A DNA stretch of 64,000 nt from QANA01 sp963665505 (GCA_963665505.1 OY762275.1:496001-560000), one strand, 5' to 3'. Numbered from the stretch's first letter, positions 8,788 to 18,407 are shown. The notes: generated by a model not told the origin, from the letters alone. Program-made: numbers and translations.

Positions 8788-9339
8788 ATGTATGAGGAAA
8801 TTCGTTCTCAGGCGGAACAGGCGGTCAGAGAGCTGCTGGCGGCAGCAAAACTGGAAAGCGGCGATATTTTTGTCGTAGGGTGCTCCACCAGCGAAGTGGC
8901 CGGGCACAAGATCGGTTCATATTCCAACAAAGAGCTGGCGCAGGCGATCTTTTCAGGAATTTATCCGGTTTTGCGGGAAGCGGGGGTTTATCTTGCCGCG
9001 CAATGCTGCGAACATTTGAACCGGGCGATCGTGATAGAGAAAAAAGCGGCGAAACAATATGGGTATGACATCGTCAATGTTGTGCCGCAGCCCAAGGCGG
9101 GCGGATCTTTTGCCACCTGCGCGTATGAAGGGCTGGAAGCGCCGGTGTTGATCGAACAGGTACGGGCCCGCGCCGGGATCGATATCGGCAATACGCTGAT
9201 CGGGATGCACATGGCCTGCGTGGCCGTGCCCGTGCGCCTAAGCCTGAAAATGATCGGGAAGGCGAACATCGTATGCGCCCGCGTGCGCCCCAAATTTGTG
9301 GGCGGTTCCCGCGCGGTATACAACGAAGCGTTATTGTAG
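8788..9339 (+). CDS. YwlG-like protein (DUF436, TIGR01440 family)
   Basis: This 183-residue conserved protein of unknown biochemical function is recognisable by VVGCSTSEVAGHKIGSYSN near the N-terminus, AAQCCEHLNRA around 70, and the C-terminal RPKFVGGSRAVYNEA. It has no signal peptide or membrane segment and so is cytoplasmic. GGGAGG stands 8 bp before the ATG. It follows mtnN and may be co-transcribed with it; an own hairpin terminator follows. I do not assign a function. Confidence 0.85.
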   Translation: MYEEIRSQAEQAVRELLAAAKLESGDIFVVGCSTSEVAGHKIGSYSNKELAQAIFSGIYPVLREAGVYLAAQCCEHLNRAIVIEKKAAKQYGYDIVNVVPQPKAGGSFATCAYEGLEAPVLIEQVRARAGIDIGNTLIGMHMACVAVPVRLSLKMIGKANIVCARVRPKFVGGSRAVYNEALL

Positions 9340-9354
9340 GGGCAAGAAAAAGGC

Positions 9355-9386
9355 CAAAAAAACAACCATGGGAATGGCTGTTTTTC
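9355..9386 (+). terminator. Terminator after the DUF436 gene
   Basis: AAAAACAACCAT and ATGGCTGTTTTT form a 12-bp stem with one mismatch around GGGA, ending in a T tract, 15 bp after the stop. Confidence 0.7.
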
Positions 9387-9431
9387 GCGAGGTGGATATA
9401 TCGCTTTTCCTGTGAGAAGGTTTTGCCACAA

Positions 9432-9461
9432 AAAAAAGCACCGGCATGCCGGTGCTTTTTT
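9432..9461. terminator. Bidirectional terminator
   Basis: A perfect 30-bp palindrome has arms AAAAAAGCACCGGCA and its complement. It lies at the 3' end of the leftward serine hydrolase gene. Confidence 0.85.
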
Positions 9462-9463
9462 CG

Positions 9464-10378
9464 TTATAATGTCGGGTAGATGGTTTCCCAAACGGTATCC
9501 AGCACCATCTGCTGCCGATCTTCGTTCGCGTTGATGGCGATGACCGCGTTTTTGTCCCGCAGCACGATGCCGTATTGGGAATAGATGCCGTCGGAGCGGA
9601 AAGAATCGTGCTGTCCGCGCCAGAAGTAATAACCGTATCCAAGGATGTTATCGGCCTTGTTTGTACGGCTGTTGCTCTGTATCTGGAAGCGGGTCGCTTC
9701 TTTGACCCATTCCCGCGGGACGATCTGTTTGCCTTCCCAGACGCCGTTCTGCAGGTACATCTGCGAGAAGCGGGCAAGTTCATTCACCGTGATCATGAGG
9801 CCGCCGCCGCCGAACGTATAGCCGCGCGGGTCTTGCTCCCATTCGGGCCGGGGGATACCCAGCGGCGCGAACAGACGCGGCATCAGATATTCCACCAGAT
9901 TCATGCCGGTCAGCCGCTGTATCAATACCCCGATAAGATAAGGGCAGGCGTTGTTATAGACGAATTTTTCACCGGGCGCATATACGAGGGGCTGCGCGAA
10001 ACAATAGCTGACCCAATCGTCGGTAAGTTTGCGGATCCCCGGACGTTCGTCGCTCATCAGATAGCGTTTGTCATGGCCGCTGGCCATGGTGAGCAGATCG
10101 CGTATCTTCAGTTTGCGCAGGTTTTCAGAAGGGTTTTGGGGGAAATCCTTCTCAAAATATTTCGAGACGGGATCGTGGATATCGAAAAGTCCTTCCGCGA
10201 CGGCAAAGCCGGCGGCTGTCGATACAAAGCTTTTGCTGACGGAATGTTGATTGCGGCGCCGTTCCGGAATGAAATATTTTTCCGCTTTTTTTTCTCCGTT
10301 TTGCAGTAGAACGATGCCTTCAATGTGCAGATTTTTCTTTTGGACCGCCTCGATAAAAGGCTGTAAGGTAATTCCCAT
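9464..10378 (-). CDS. Beta-lactamase-family serine hydrolase (class C fold)
   Basis: This 304-residue penicillin-binding-protein/beta-lactamase-like hydrolase (PF00144-type) has the nucleophile in the SxxK motif SVSK (near residue 46) and the Tyr-x-Asn equivalent YNNACPYL about 100 residues later. No signal peptide is seen from this start, so it may act inside the cell as an esterase or amidase rather than as a true beta-lactamase. The start at 10378 is set by AAAGGAG 5 bp upstream; the frame stays open to 10552 without another ribosome site. It is divergent from the M24 peptidase gene. Confidence 0.85.
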   Translation of the reverse strand: MGITLQPFIEAVQKKNLHIEGIVLLQNGEKKAEKYFIPERRRNQHSVSKSFVSTAAGFAVAEGLFDIHDPVSKYFEKDFPQNPSENLRKLKIRDLLTMASGHDKRYLMSDERPGIRKLTDDWVSYCFAQPLVYAPGEKFVYNNACPYLIGVLIQRLTGMNLVEYLMPRLFAPLGIPRPEWEQDPRGYTFGGGGLMITVNELARFSQMYLQNGVWEGKQIVPREWVKEATRFQIQSNSRTNKADNILGYGYYFWRGQHDSFRSDGIYSQYGIVLRDKNAVIAINANEDRQQMVLDTVWETIYPTL

Positions 10379-10449
10379 ATCTCTCCTTTCATGCGTGCAA
10401 AATTGATTTTCCTTTATTATACAATAAAAAGCCGGAAGATACATGTATT

Positions 10450-10478
10450 TTTGCCCGCCGGCCTTCAAAGCGGGCAAA
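10450..10478. repeat. Inverted repeat between divergent serine hydrolase and M24 genes
   Basis: TTTGCCCGC (10450-10458) and GCGGGCAAA (10470-10478) are perfect 9-bp arms with an 11-bp loop, abutting the -35 element of the M24 promoter. It may be an operator or a stem-loop. Confidence 0.55.
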
Positions 10479-10507
10479 TAGACAAGAAAAGGCGTGCGTG
10501 GTATAGT
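10479..10507 (+). promoter_or_regulatory. Promoter of the M24 peptidase gene
   Basis: TAGACA (10479-10484) and TATAGT (10502-10507) are 17 bp apart, with a TG one base before the -10 (extended -10 form). Confidence 0.55.
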
Positions 10508-10544
10508 TTGGATAAAGGTTGCAAAAAAGTACGGAGGGCAGTGT

Positions 10545-11626
10545 ATGGACATTTATCAAAAAAGAGTGGAAACGGTACAAAAAAATTTGCTGTCGCGCGG
10601 GTTCCAAAATACGATCGTATCCGACCCTGTATCGGTTGGGTACTTGATTGGCCGGCATGTTTCGCATGTGGGCGAACGCCTGCTGGCGCTGCTCGTGCCC
10701 GCAAAAGGGGAATCGGTCCTGTTTGTGAACCGACTTTTCCCGATACAACCGGGAGAAAATTTTACGACCGTATATCATGACGATACGGATATCGCGACGG
10801 CAGACCTGGCCCGTTATCTGCCCGCAGGGATCGTCGGTATCGACCGGTTTCTGCATGCGCAGTTTTTGATAGAATTATTGGAAGCCCGCAGCGACCTGAT
10901 CCCCCGGATCGGTTCCTTTGCGGTGGAAGAGGCCCGCATGATCAAAGATGCGCAGGAACAGGACGCGATGCGCCGCGCTTCCAAGATCTGCGATGCGGTG
11001 TTTTCCAGGATCCCTTCTTTTTTAAGAGAGGGGATGACCGAATTGGAGCTGAGCAAACAGCTGTGTGCGGAGTTCCAGCGGGTAGGGGACCCGGCGGCAC
11101 CGGTGGACAATCTCATCTGCTTCGGGGCGGGAGCGGCCGAACCACACCATACCAACAGTGGTGCGTGCCTCCAGCCGGGCGACGTAGTGCTGGTAGACGC
11201 GGGGCAGACCTCGTTTGGCTACACGAGTGATATGACGCGCACTTTTTTCTTTAAAAGCATAACCGAAGAACAGCGGAAGATTATCAGATCGTAGTGGAAG
11301 CGAACCGCCGTGCCCGTGAGAAAGTGGCCCCCGGCGTGCCGTTCTGCGAAGTGGATGCCGCGGCGAGGAGGTATATCGCGTCGTTTGGATATGGAGACTA
11401 TTTCACGCACAGGACCGGACACAACATCGGCCTGCAGGTGCATGAAGAACCTTCGGTTGCCGCCAATAATCCTATGCCCATACGCGCGGGCATGACGTTC
11501 AGCATAGAACCGGGCATTTATCTGCCCGGACGTTTCGGTATACGCATAGAGGACCTTGTGCTGGCTACCCCGGAGGGGGTGGAGACATTGAACGCATATA
11601 CGAAAGAGATACAGGTGATCGGATAA
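10545..11626 (+). pseudogene. Xaa-Pro aminopeptidase/dipeptidase (peptidase M24), interrupted by a frameshift
   Basis: An M24 metallopeptidase would remove N-terminal residues before proline. The start at 10545 has GGAGGG 6 bp upstream. The first frame runs through the creatinase-like N-domain and the metal ligands VDAG and TSDMTRTF, then hits a stop at 11292. The next frame continues with THRTGHNIG (His), SIEPGIY (Glu) and RIEDLVLA (Glu). The join is around 11279-11282, where one extra base would restore K-I-Y-Q-I-V-V-E-A-N. Together the parts give about 362 residues, the normal length. All five ligands survive, so this is either a very recent inactivation or a sequencing error. Confidence 0.85.
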
Positions 11627-11627
11627 T

Positions 11628-11655
11628 CAAAAAGCGCCCGTACGGGCGCTTTTTG
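11628..11655. terminator. Bidirectional terminator
   Basis: A perfect palindrome of arms CAAAAAGCGCCCGT and its complement lies between the convergent M24 and hydratase genes. Confidence 0.88.
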
Positions 11656-11664
11656 ATAGGGGTT

Positions 11665-13950
11665 TCAGTTTTGTTTCCTGTAATAGTTGATCAGGCAGCC
11701 GTCTATCAGGACCTGTTTTTCGCCGGCGGTAAGATCGCCCAGCGATAGCGCGACAGGCGTTGCTTTCTCCCCGCGGATAACATAGGCCGTGCGGGTGCCG
11801 TCTCCCAAAATCGCTTTCCGGATGCCAGGGACGAAAACATAATCGCCGATGGCAAAGGCAGCCGGGTCCCCTACGAGGAAGGGAAGCATGCCCCAGTTGA
11901 TCAGGTTGGAACGATAGCGTTTGGTTGCGTACTCAAGCGCAAGGTTGGCTGCACCGCCCAAAACGCGCTGGCAACTGGCCGCCTGTTCGCGGGCAGAGCC
12001 GTCGCCGGGTTTGTTGGCAAAGATGGCGCTGCCGATGACGGTGCTCTTAGGGTCTGTATCTGCGCCCGCCGGAAGCGAGCGGATCACCGTATATACGGTT
12101 TTGAGTTCTTCCGAAATATCGCGGGGGTCTTTGCCTTCTTCCCGAGCGGTTTCAAGGGCATGCACTTGTTTTGCACGGCCAATATAGGCCGGGTCTTTGC
12201 GGCTGAGCGTGAATTCGGCCAGGCGCAGCGGGTCGGAACGATACGAAGAAGTCTCGCCCGAAGGAATGAGTTCGTCCGTTGTCGTCACCGGATCGGTAAT
12301 ATACGAAACGACCCGCAGCAGCAGATCTTCGGAAAGCGCGGGGATCGCGGGCCAGTTTTTGATGCTCGGGCCCATCTTCAGCGGGAGAGAAGTGTTCTTT
12401 TTCCCATAACCGTTGAATACGCGTTTGGCGTAGATCGATTGGTCAAAATGGTAAACGGGTTTTGTATAGTCGATATCCAGCTCGGTGGCGGCGGTCAGTT
12501 TGCCGCCGTTGATCGCGGTGGCGGCGATAGAACGCGCGTCCATCAGGGCCACGCTGGCCAATTGTCCTTGCCCGGGCTGCGAACCTTCGCGGTTGGGGAA
12601 GTTCCGCGTCGTATGCCGGATGGAGAATTCTCCGTTGGCCGGCGTATCGCCTGCGCCGAAGCAGGGACCGCAGAAGCATTCCCGCAAAATGGCGCCCGCT
12701 TCCATGATCTTGGCGATGCTGCCGTTTTTAATAAGTTCCATATAGGCCGGCTGACTGCCCGGATATACGCTCAGCGAGAATGTGTCGTTGCCGATGGATT
12801 TCCCTTCCAGTATGTCCGCCACAGCGCAGAGGTTATCAAAAATACCGCCTGAACAGCCCGCGATGATTCCCTGGTCTGCATAAAAGGCGCCGTTTCTGTA
12901 TTTGCTCTTTAGTTCGAAGTGCACATTTTGTCCTTCGAACTGCTTGCGGCCGGCTTTTTCCACATGATCCAAAATATCCGGCGTATTGGCTTTGAACTCT
13001 TCTATTGTGTAGGTGTGGCTTGGGTGGAAGGGCATGGCGATGGTCGGTTTGATCTGCGAAAGATCCACATAAACCATGCCGTCGTAATACGCGATGTCCG
13101 CCGGCCGGAGTTCCCGGTAGGCTTCGGGCCTGCCGTGTATCTCGAAATATTGTTTTACCGCGTCGTCCGTCTGCCAGATGGAGCTCCAGCAGGCGGTCTC
13201 CGTCGTCATGACGTCGATCCCGTTGCGGTACTCCACACTGAGGTTTGCGATCCCGTCCCCGACGAATTCCATCACTTTGTTTTTAACGTATCCGTTGGCG
13301 TACACTTTGCCTACGATGGAAAGCGCCACGTCGTGCGGGCCGACGCCTTTTTTTAATTTGCCCGTCAAATAAACGGCGATGACTTCGGGTATTTTTATAT
13401 CGTAGGTGCGGCCCAGGAGCTGTTTTGCCAGTTCGCCGCCGCCTTCGCCGACCCCCATTGTGCCCAGGGCGCCGTAGCGGGTATGGCTGTCTGAAGCGAG
13501 GATCATGCGGCCGCAGCCGGCCATCATTTCGCGGTTGTAGCTGTGAATGACCGCCAGGTTGGGGGGGACGTAGATGCCGCCGTATTTCTTTGCCGCGGAA
13601 AGCGCGAATTTATGGTCGTCTTCGTTGATTGTGCCGCCGACGGCGCAAAGGCTGTTGTGGCAATTGGTAAGCACATAGGGAAGAGGGAAATAGTCCATGC
13701 CGCTGGCACGGGCAGTCTGGATGATGCTGACATAGGTGATATCGTGCGAAGAAAGGCTGTCGTATTGTAAGTGCAGGGTATCCATATCGCCCGATACGGT
13801 ATGGTCTTTAAGAATGGCATAGGCCATGGTTCCTTTTTTTGCCTCTTCCGGTGAAGGGGCCTTCCCCGCTTTTTGCCTGAGAGCGGCCGGGTCTGTTACG
13901 ATGTCCCTGCCGTTTATCAGATAAACGCCGCTTTCATATAGCTTGATCAT
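11665..13950 (-). CDS. Aconitase-superfamily hydratase
   Basis: This 761-residue member of the aconitase/isopropylmalate isomerase superfamily would be a 4Fe-4S hydro-lyase. Candidate cluster ligands are Cys366 in AGCSGG and Cys427/Cys430 in CFCGPCFGAG. Substrate-binding motifs ASDSHTRYGALG (152-163) and the C-terminal swivel domain (about 620-761, with GAANLALEYATKRYRSNL) are present. It resembles the uncharacterised 'hydratase'/YbhJ branch more than classical citrate aconitase, so the substrate is uncertain. Ribosome site GGAGACGG lies just before the ATG. A poor promoter candidate (TTGTGC-17 bp-TAGAAT, 14068-14040) lies upstream. Confidence 0.85.
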   Translation of the reverse strand: MIKLYESGVYLINGRDIVTDPAALRQKAGKAPSPEEAKKGTMAYAILKDHTVSGDMDTLHLQYDSLSSHDITYVSIIQTARASGMDYFPLPYVLTNCHNSLCAVGGTINEDDHKFALSAAKKYGGIYVPPNLAVIHSYNREMMAGCGRMILASDSHTRYGALGTMGVGEGGGELAKQLLGRTYDIKIPEVIAVYLTGKLKKGVGPHDVALSIVGKVYANGYVKNKVMEFVGDGIANLSVEYRNGIDVMTTETACWSSIWQTDDAVKQYFEIHGRPEAYRELRPADIAYYDGMVYVDLSQIKPTIAMPFHPSHTYTIEEFKANTPDILDHVEKAGRKQFEGQNVHFELKSKYRNGAFYADQGIIAGCSGGIFDNLCAVADILEGKSIGNDTFSLSVYPGSQPAYMELIKNGSIAKIMEAGAILRECFCGPCFGAGDTPANGEFSIRHTTRNFPNREGSQPGQGQLASVALMDARSIAATAINGGKLTAATELDIDYTKPVYHFDQSIYAKRVFNGYGKKNTSLPLKMGPSIKNWPAIPALSEDLLLRVVSYITDPVTTTDELIPSGETSSYRSDPLRLAEFTLSRKDPAYIGRAKQVHALETAREEGKDPRDISEELKTVYTVIRSLPAGADTDPKSTVIGSAIFANKPGDGSAREQAASCQRVLGGAANLALEYATKRYRSNLINWGMLPFLVGDPAAFAIGDYVFVPGIRKAILGDGTRTAYVIRGEKATPVALSLGDLTAGEKQVLIDGCLINYYRKQN

Positions 13951-14117
13951 GTTCCGTCTCCATCTGCAAATATTTTTATGCCTTCGGGATCTCTACGTTC
14001 CGCCAGACGCGAAGAGCAACGCCTGTTCATTTATGTCCTATTCTACAGGAAACAGGGGTTCGGCACAAGGAATAAGGATCTGAATGGGCCGCTTATTCTC
14101 CTGTGGTCAAATCCGGG

Positions 14118-15269
14118 TCAGGGAACGTTTTGGTACCCGTTTACCAGTATCGGGAAAAGCGCTTCTTCCGGGGATATCCCGCAGACTTCCCGCAAGACGC
14201 CCTCGATGCCGCGGGCCTGCAACAATTTTTGCAGTTTGTCTGCCTGCGGTTCTCCCGGCGCGGTATAATGAATTGCCCGGTAGAGCAGCGGGAAGAAGGG
14301 TTCTATCGGGATATGATCATGATAACATAGTTCCAGCGCGCCGATGATGCGTTCTTCGCGCCCCAATTTCCGGATAGGCGCCCGGCAAAGCCGTGCAAGC
14401 GGATCGGCCAGCGCCGTATTCTTGTAACAACGAAGCCGGCCTTCGAAGTATTCGTCGATTTCGCGTTGGGTAAACCCGAATTTTCTCCGCACCATTTCGC
14501 CGGTGCTTTTCCATACGGAGGCAAGCGTGGCGGCTATTTCCGGGTCATGCACGGCCTGGACCGTCGTTTCGTACCCTTTGGCGCTGCCCAGGTAACCCAG
14601 GACCGCATGGCCGATGTTGTTCAAATACAGCTTCCGGTAATAATAATCTTCCGCCTCTTCCACCAATGTAAAATAGGCAGGGTAATGGGGTATGAACGTA
14701 TCTTCCAGCCCGGCGCGCGTCAGGATAGGCGGGATGAACGCTTCGGTCATGACGTTGCGTTCCCCTTGCTCCGTCGTGAATTTTTTGGTGATCCGCTCGA
14801 TCGAAGCGTGCGCTATGCTGAACCATGCGGGGATCTCGCCAAAAGCCGAGCAGACCGCGTCTTCCAAAAGCTCGTGCAGTCCCGTGCCGTTTTCGAACAG
14901 CAGCAGGACCAGCCGTTTGTTCCCGCTGCGCGCCCGCAGCCATTTGACAAGCGTAGGAGCGAAAGCAGGCATGTTCACGGCGCCGATCGCCGTACAGTAA
15001 ACGTCCGCGGTTTGGGCGAATGCCAAAACTTCGTCTGCCTCCGTATGCGCGGCACGGATCCCCCGCACCGGCAGGATATCCACGGATTGCCCGGTGGATG
15101 TGGAATAGAGGTCGTACCCGCCCCGGTGGTTGATATCGCGTATGACGGCGTCGTCGATTTCCGCGTATAGAAAATCGGCGCCGATTTTCGGAAAGATATG
15201 GCCGCTGATGGATTTCCCTATGGCGCCGGCGCCGACGGCCAGACATTGGAGTTTGGAATTGGCAGACAT
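14118..15269 (-). CDS. Mannitol-1-phosphate 5-dehydrogenase-like (polyol dehydrogenase family)
   Basis: This 383-residue NAD-dependent long-chain polyol dehydrogenase has an N-terminal Rossmann nucleotide motif, VGAGAIGKSI, at 12-21. The catalytic segment KLYLNNIGHAVLGYLG holds the family Lys-x(5)-Asn-x-x-His arrangement. No mannitol PTS genes lie nearby, so the true substrate (mannitol-1-P, a uronate or another polyol) is open. It lies 64 bp downstream of the lipid kinase in the same direction. The ribosome site is weak. Confidence 0.78.
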   Translation of the reverse strand: MSANSKLQCLAVGAGAIGKSISGHIFPKIGADFLYAEIDDAVIRDINHRGGYDLYSTSTGQSVDILPVRGIRAAHTEADEVLAFAQTADVYCTAIGAVNMPAFAPTLVKWLRARSGNKRLVLLLFENGTGLHELLEDAVCSAFGEIPAWFSIAHASIERITKKFTTEQGERNVMTEAFIPPILTRAGLEDTFIPHYPAYFTLVEEAEDYYYRKLYLNNIGHAVLGYLGSAKGYETTVQAVHDPEIAATLASVWKSTGEMVRRKFGFTQREIDEYFEGRLRCYKNTALADPLARLCRAPIRKLGREERIIGALELCYHDHIPIEPFFPLLYRAIHYTAPGEPQADKLQKLLQARGIEGVLREVCGISPEEALFPILVNGYQNVP

Positions 15270-15333
15270 ATGGGTTTACCCCGATCAAAATTTTTTTACG
15301 GAATTTATACTGCGTTTTTTGTATGGCAAAGCA

Positions 15334-16215
15334 TCAATAATAAAGGGAGATCGCGTTGTGCAGGACCCGGATCCCCACGTCACTGAAATCTCCCCGGTAT
15401 TCGCCGTCGATCGTCCAGGGGATCGGTTCTTCAGAGCAGATGCCAACGGTATCCGTTTGAAAATAATCGAAATATTCGGGCAGGTATTCTCTTTTCCGGA
15501 CACAGGACAGTATCTTGCTCAGATCGGCGATGTTTCGGGGCGTTTTAACCAATACGGTTTCAAAAAGACCGTCGTCCACCACGACGACGCCGGGCGCGAA
15601 TCTTATGACCCCGCCTACGGCGACACAATTGGAAACGGAGCCAAATATATATTCGTCCGTATATGTTTTGTTGCCCCGGGATATTTTGAGGGTATACTTG
15701 CGCAGCTTTGAAAGGCTTTTAATACTGCCGATGACATACGCTGAATATCCCAGCATGTTTTTTAACCTTTGCGAGGTGTTATAAGAAGAATCTGCAAACG
15801 CACCGAAAGAAGCCACGCTTGTGAAGTGGTTTTTGCCCATTTCTCCCACATCAAAAGGCCGCGGGATACTGGTAAGCATATGCTCCGCAGCGGAGAGCAA
15901 CCGGTGGGAAAGCCCCAGCGTATCCCCGAGAAGGTTCGTCGTTCCCGCAGGTATGCAAGCAATGGGCGGCTTTTTTGAAAGAGACAACACGCCGGCGACG
16001 ATCTCGTTGATCGTGCCGTCCCCTCCGCAACAGGCGACGACATCGTAGTTGGGTGCATTTTCCTTTACAAGGATTGTCGCATCGTCGCGGGCGCGCGTTA
16101 AAAAAAGGGTTACGTCAAATTTCTGCTGCAGTATTTTCAGCAATTTTTGCCGATTCAGCATGCCCGCCCTTTTCCCCGATACGGGATTGAGCACAAGCAT
16201 CATTTTTTGTGGCAT
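15334..16215 (-). CDS. Diacylglycerol kinase-family lipid kinase (DgkB/YegS type)
   Basis: This soluble lipid kinase of 293 residues phosphorylates diacylglycerol to phosphatidic acid with ATP. The N-terminal LVLNPVSGK nucleotide-binding segment, the GGDGT signature at 64-68 and the PAGTTNLLGDTLGL motif at about 89-102 are intact. It sits 40 bp downstream of a lipoteichoic-acid-synthase-like gene. In Firmicutes, DgkB recycles the diacylglycerol released by that enzyme, so the pairing is functionally sensible. GGGAGG lies 11 bp before the ATG. Confidence 0.88.
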   Translation of the reverse strand: MPQKMMLVLNPVSGKRAGMLNRQKLLKILQQKFDVTLFLTRARDDATILVKENAPNYDVVACCGGDGTINEIVAGVLSLSKKPPIACIPAGTTNLLGDTLGLSHRLLSAAEHMLTSIPRPFDVGEMGKNHFTSVASFGAFADSSYNTSQRLKNMLGYSAYVIGSIKSLSKLRKYTLKISRGNKTYTDEYIFGSVSNCVAVGGVIRFAPGVVVVDDGLFETVLVKTPRNIADLSKILSCVRKREYLPEYFDYFQTDTVGICSEEPIPWTIDGEYRGDFSDVGIRVLHNAISLYY

Positions 16216-16255
16216 GTTGGCTTTTTCCTCCCGCGTATCAGGGAAATGGCGTTTT

Positions 16256-18349
16256 TTAACCGAACAGTAGGTTGTAATAATCTTTCTCCAGGATATATTT
16301 GGAGAAGGTCACTTTATTTTTGACGATATAGGAAATCGATTCGATATATTCGTCCGAAACTTCGGTATCGGTGGTGGCCTCAAACGTATCGGTTGTTGCG
16401 TTATAATAGCCCATGTCTGTAATCCAGCTGTAGTTGCGGAAGATGACGAGCGGCGTAGTATCGGAGAGAACGTCTCTGCCGATCATCAGCCGCGAATCAT
16501 ATTCCAGCCCAAACAGGTTGGAAAGGGTGGGCAATATATCCAGGCTGTAGCAGGGCTCGTCTATCACGACGGGTTCGTCCATACAGCCGCTCCAAAGGAT
16601 GAGCGTGTTTTTATGCAGCTCGAAATTCTTTTCCACCGTGTGGCCGACGAGTTCATTCAGATAATCTTCCGTATTGCCCTCAAAGCCTTGTTCCAATCCA
16701 TAGGGGTAATGGTCGGCCGTAAGGACGATCACGGTATCGTCCGCGATGCCCGCTTCTTCCAGGCGATTCACGAGGTATTCCATCGCGTATTCCAATTCCA
16801 GGTTGGCGGCGATATAGGCCTTTATCTGCTCCGAAGCATCCATATCGGCAACCGCATCCCTGTTTTTATAGGCCATCATATTGCCTATAAAGGTGTAATT
16901 ACAGTGCCCGCTCACCGTCATATAATATGCATGGAAGGGTTGCTTGGCAATATAGTCGTCCACCGAATGCTGAAACATCTCCAGATCGGATTTTGGCCAG
17001 CAGCTTGTGAGACCTTCCAGACCGTTGCCGACCGCAATGAACTTTGAATAGCCCAAATTGGGGTGGGTCAGGTTCCTGGAATAGTATGTGTACGTATTGT
17101 TATGGTAAGCCAGCGTCAGGTATCCCAACCGGGACAACTGGTTGCCCATCGTGAAATACATGTTATTGTCCGCGCTTTGCAGCATGCTGTTGACGCCCGA
17201 TTTGGGGACCAGGCCCGTAAATGCGGAATATTCCCCATCGGAAGTGCTCACACCCCAGGCAGGCTGGTAATAATTTGTGAAGACAAACCCGTTGTTGGCA
17301 AGCTTATATAGCGTCGGGGTCAGATCTTTGCTGATCACATAGGGAGAGAAAGCCTCTGCCGTGATGAGGATCAGGTTTTTGCCCTCGAACAGGCCCGTAT
17401 ATTCATTTTGTTTGGTGCCCGAAAGGGAGAAGAAATATTCGTCCATACTGAGCAGCGTGCTGTCCGTTTCTTCTGCGATCATGCTGTTGAAGTCGATGTC
17501 CATGATATTGTAATCATATTCTATGACCGAGGGTTCGGGTTCTACGCTGGAAGTCTCTCCTGAATCGGAAGGGCTGACGGTCACATTATTGAGGTCTGTT
17601 TCGCCGGTGACGGTCGCATCCGGCGCGGGCGTACCGAAGACCCAATATTGCGCATCCAGCCGGAAGCCGGTCAGCAATCCGAACCGCAGGGAAGACTGCG
17701 TCATATCGAATTCGCTCCGGTAATATTCTCGGGTCGTGATGATTCCGGAAGAAGACGAGAAAATACATATGATGGAAACGACATACATAAGAATGGAGGC
17801 GCCCAGCGGCACGATTTTTGTATAAAAAGGAGAAATGCGCCGAGAAACGGGCTTTTTCAGCAAGAACACATAAACGCCGAGCGGCAGAAGGAACAAGATC
17901 ACAATATGCAGGCTTTTCAAGACCATACTGATAATCGTTACGCTGTAGCTCTTGAAAACATCGCCGGTCGCTGCAAAAATAACTTGCAGGCCCATAAAGA
18001 ACGTAAAAGTCTGCTTACAGAAAAACTCTACCAAAAAAAGGAATATCACCACAGACAATGTGCAGATGGAGAGAATGCGGTTCAGTTTTGGTTTGGAAGA
18101 AAGGTTGCATAAGAAGTATACCGCCAGTCCACTGGAGAACGAGAACAAAAAAATGTAGCCAAAGTATCGGTCGAAAATGTTGCTTCCCAGCGTCCCCTTC
18201 AAGAGAAGTTCGAAATACAGGAAAGATAACGGGTAAAACAATATCAACAGGATTGTATCCTTCAGACTGGATTTTTTGGTACGATAATTCGAACGGGCGT
18301 CGGGGATACGACGGGAAGAATGTCTTACATTATGAGAATTATTCTGCAT
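16256..18349 (-). CDS. LTA synthase-family phosphoglycerol transferase (sulfatase fold)
   Basis: This is a polytopic membrane enzyme of about 697 residues. It has about five N-terminal transmembrane helices (to roughly residue 210), a Ser/Thr-rich extracytoplasmic linker (about 240-275) and a sulfatase-like catalytic domain. The domain shows NLILITAEAFSP (metal-binding), STSDGEYSAFTG with the probable nucleophilic Thr, TVSGHCNY and LTADHYPYG (metal Asp/His). It would polymerise glycerophosphate from phosphatidylglycerol outside the cell. The chosen ATG has AAGAAGG 9 bp upstream; a TTG at 18370 is an alternative. It could equally transfer phosphoglycerol or phosphoethanolamine to another glycan. 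Confidence 0.85.
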   Translation of the reverse strand: MQNNSHNVRHSSRRIPDARSNYRTKKSSLKDTILLILFYPLSFLYFELLLKGTLGSNIFDRYFGYIFLFSFSSGLAVYFLCNLSSKPKLNRILSICTLSVVIFLFLVEFFCKQTFTFFMGLQVIFAATGDVFKSYSVTIISMVLKSLHIVILFLLPLGVYVFLLKKPVSRRISPFYTKIVPLGASILMYVVSIICIFSSSSGIITTREYYRSEFDMTQSSLRFGLLTGFRLDAQYWVFGTPAPDATVTGETDLNNVTVSPSDSGETSSVEPEPSVIEYDYNIMDIDFNSMIAEETDSTLLSMDEYFFSLSGTKQNEYTGLFEGKNLILITAEAFSPYVISKDLTPTLYKLANNGFVFTNYYQPAWGVSTSDGEYSAFTGLVPKSGVNSMLQSADNNMYFTMGNQLSRLGYLTLAYHNNTYTYYSRNLTHPNLGYSKFIAVGNGLEGLTSCWPKSDLEMFQHSVDDYIAKQPFHAYYMTVSGHCNYTFIGNMMAYKNRDAVADMDASEQIKAYIAANLELEYAMEYLVNRLEEAGIADDTVIVLTADHYPYGLEQGFEGNTEDYLNELVGHTVEKNFELHKNTLILWSGCMDEPVVIDEPCYSLDILPTLSNLFGLEYDSRLMIGRDVLSDTTPLVIFRNYSWITDMGYYNATTDTFEATTDTEVSDEYIESISYIVKNKVTFSKYILEKDYYNLLFG

Positions 18350-18407
18350 GATCCTATGCCTTCTTTTCAATTTTGTACCCTGAAGTCAGATAACAGATAC
18401 AGTACTT

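Noticed and set aside
11240..11295. Programmed ribosomal frameshift in the M24 gene
   Set aside because: The TTTCTTTAAAAG run does not give an in-phase X-XXY-YYZ heptamer, and no stimulatory hairpin follows the slip region.
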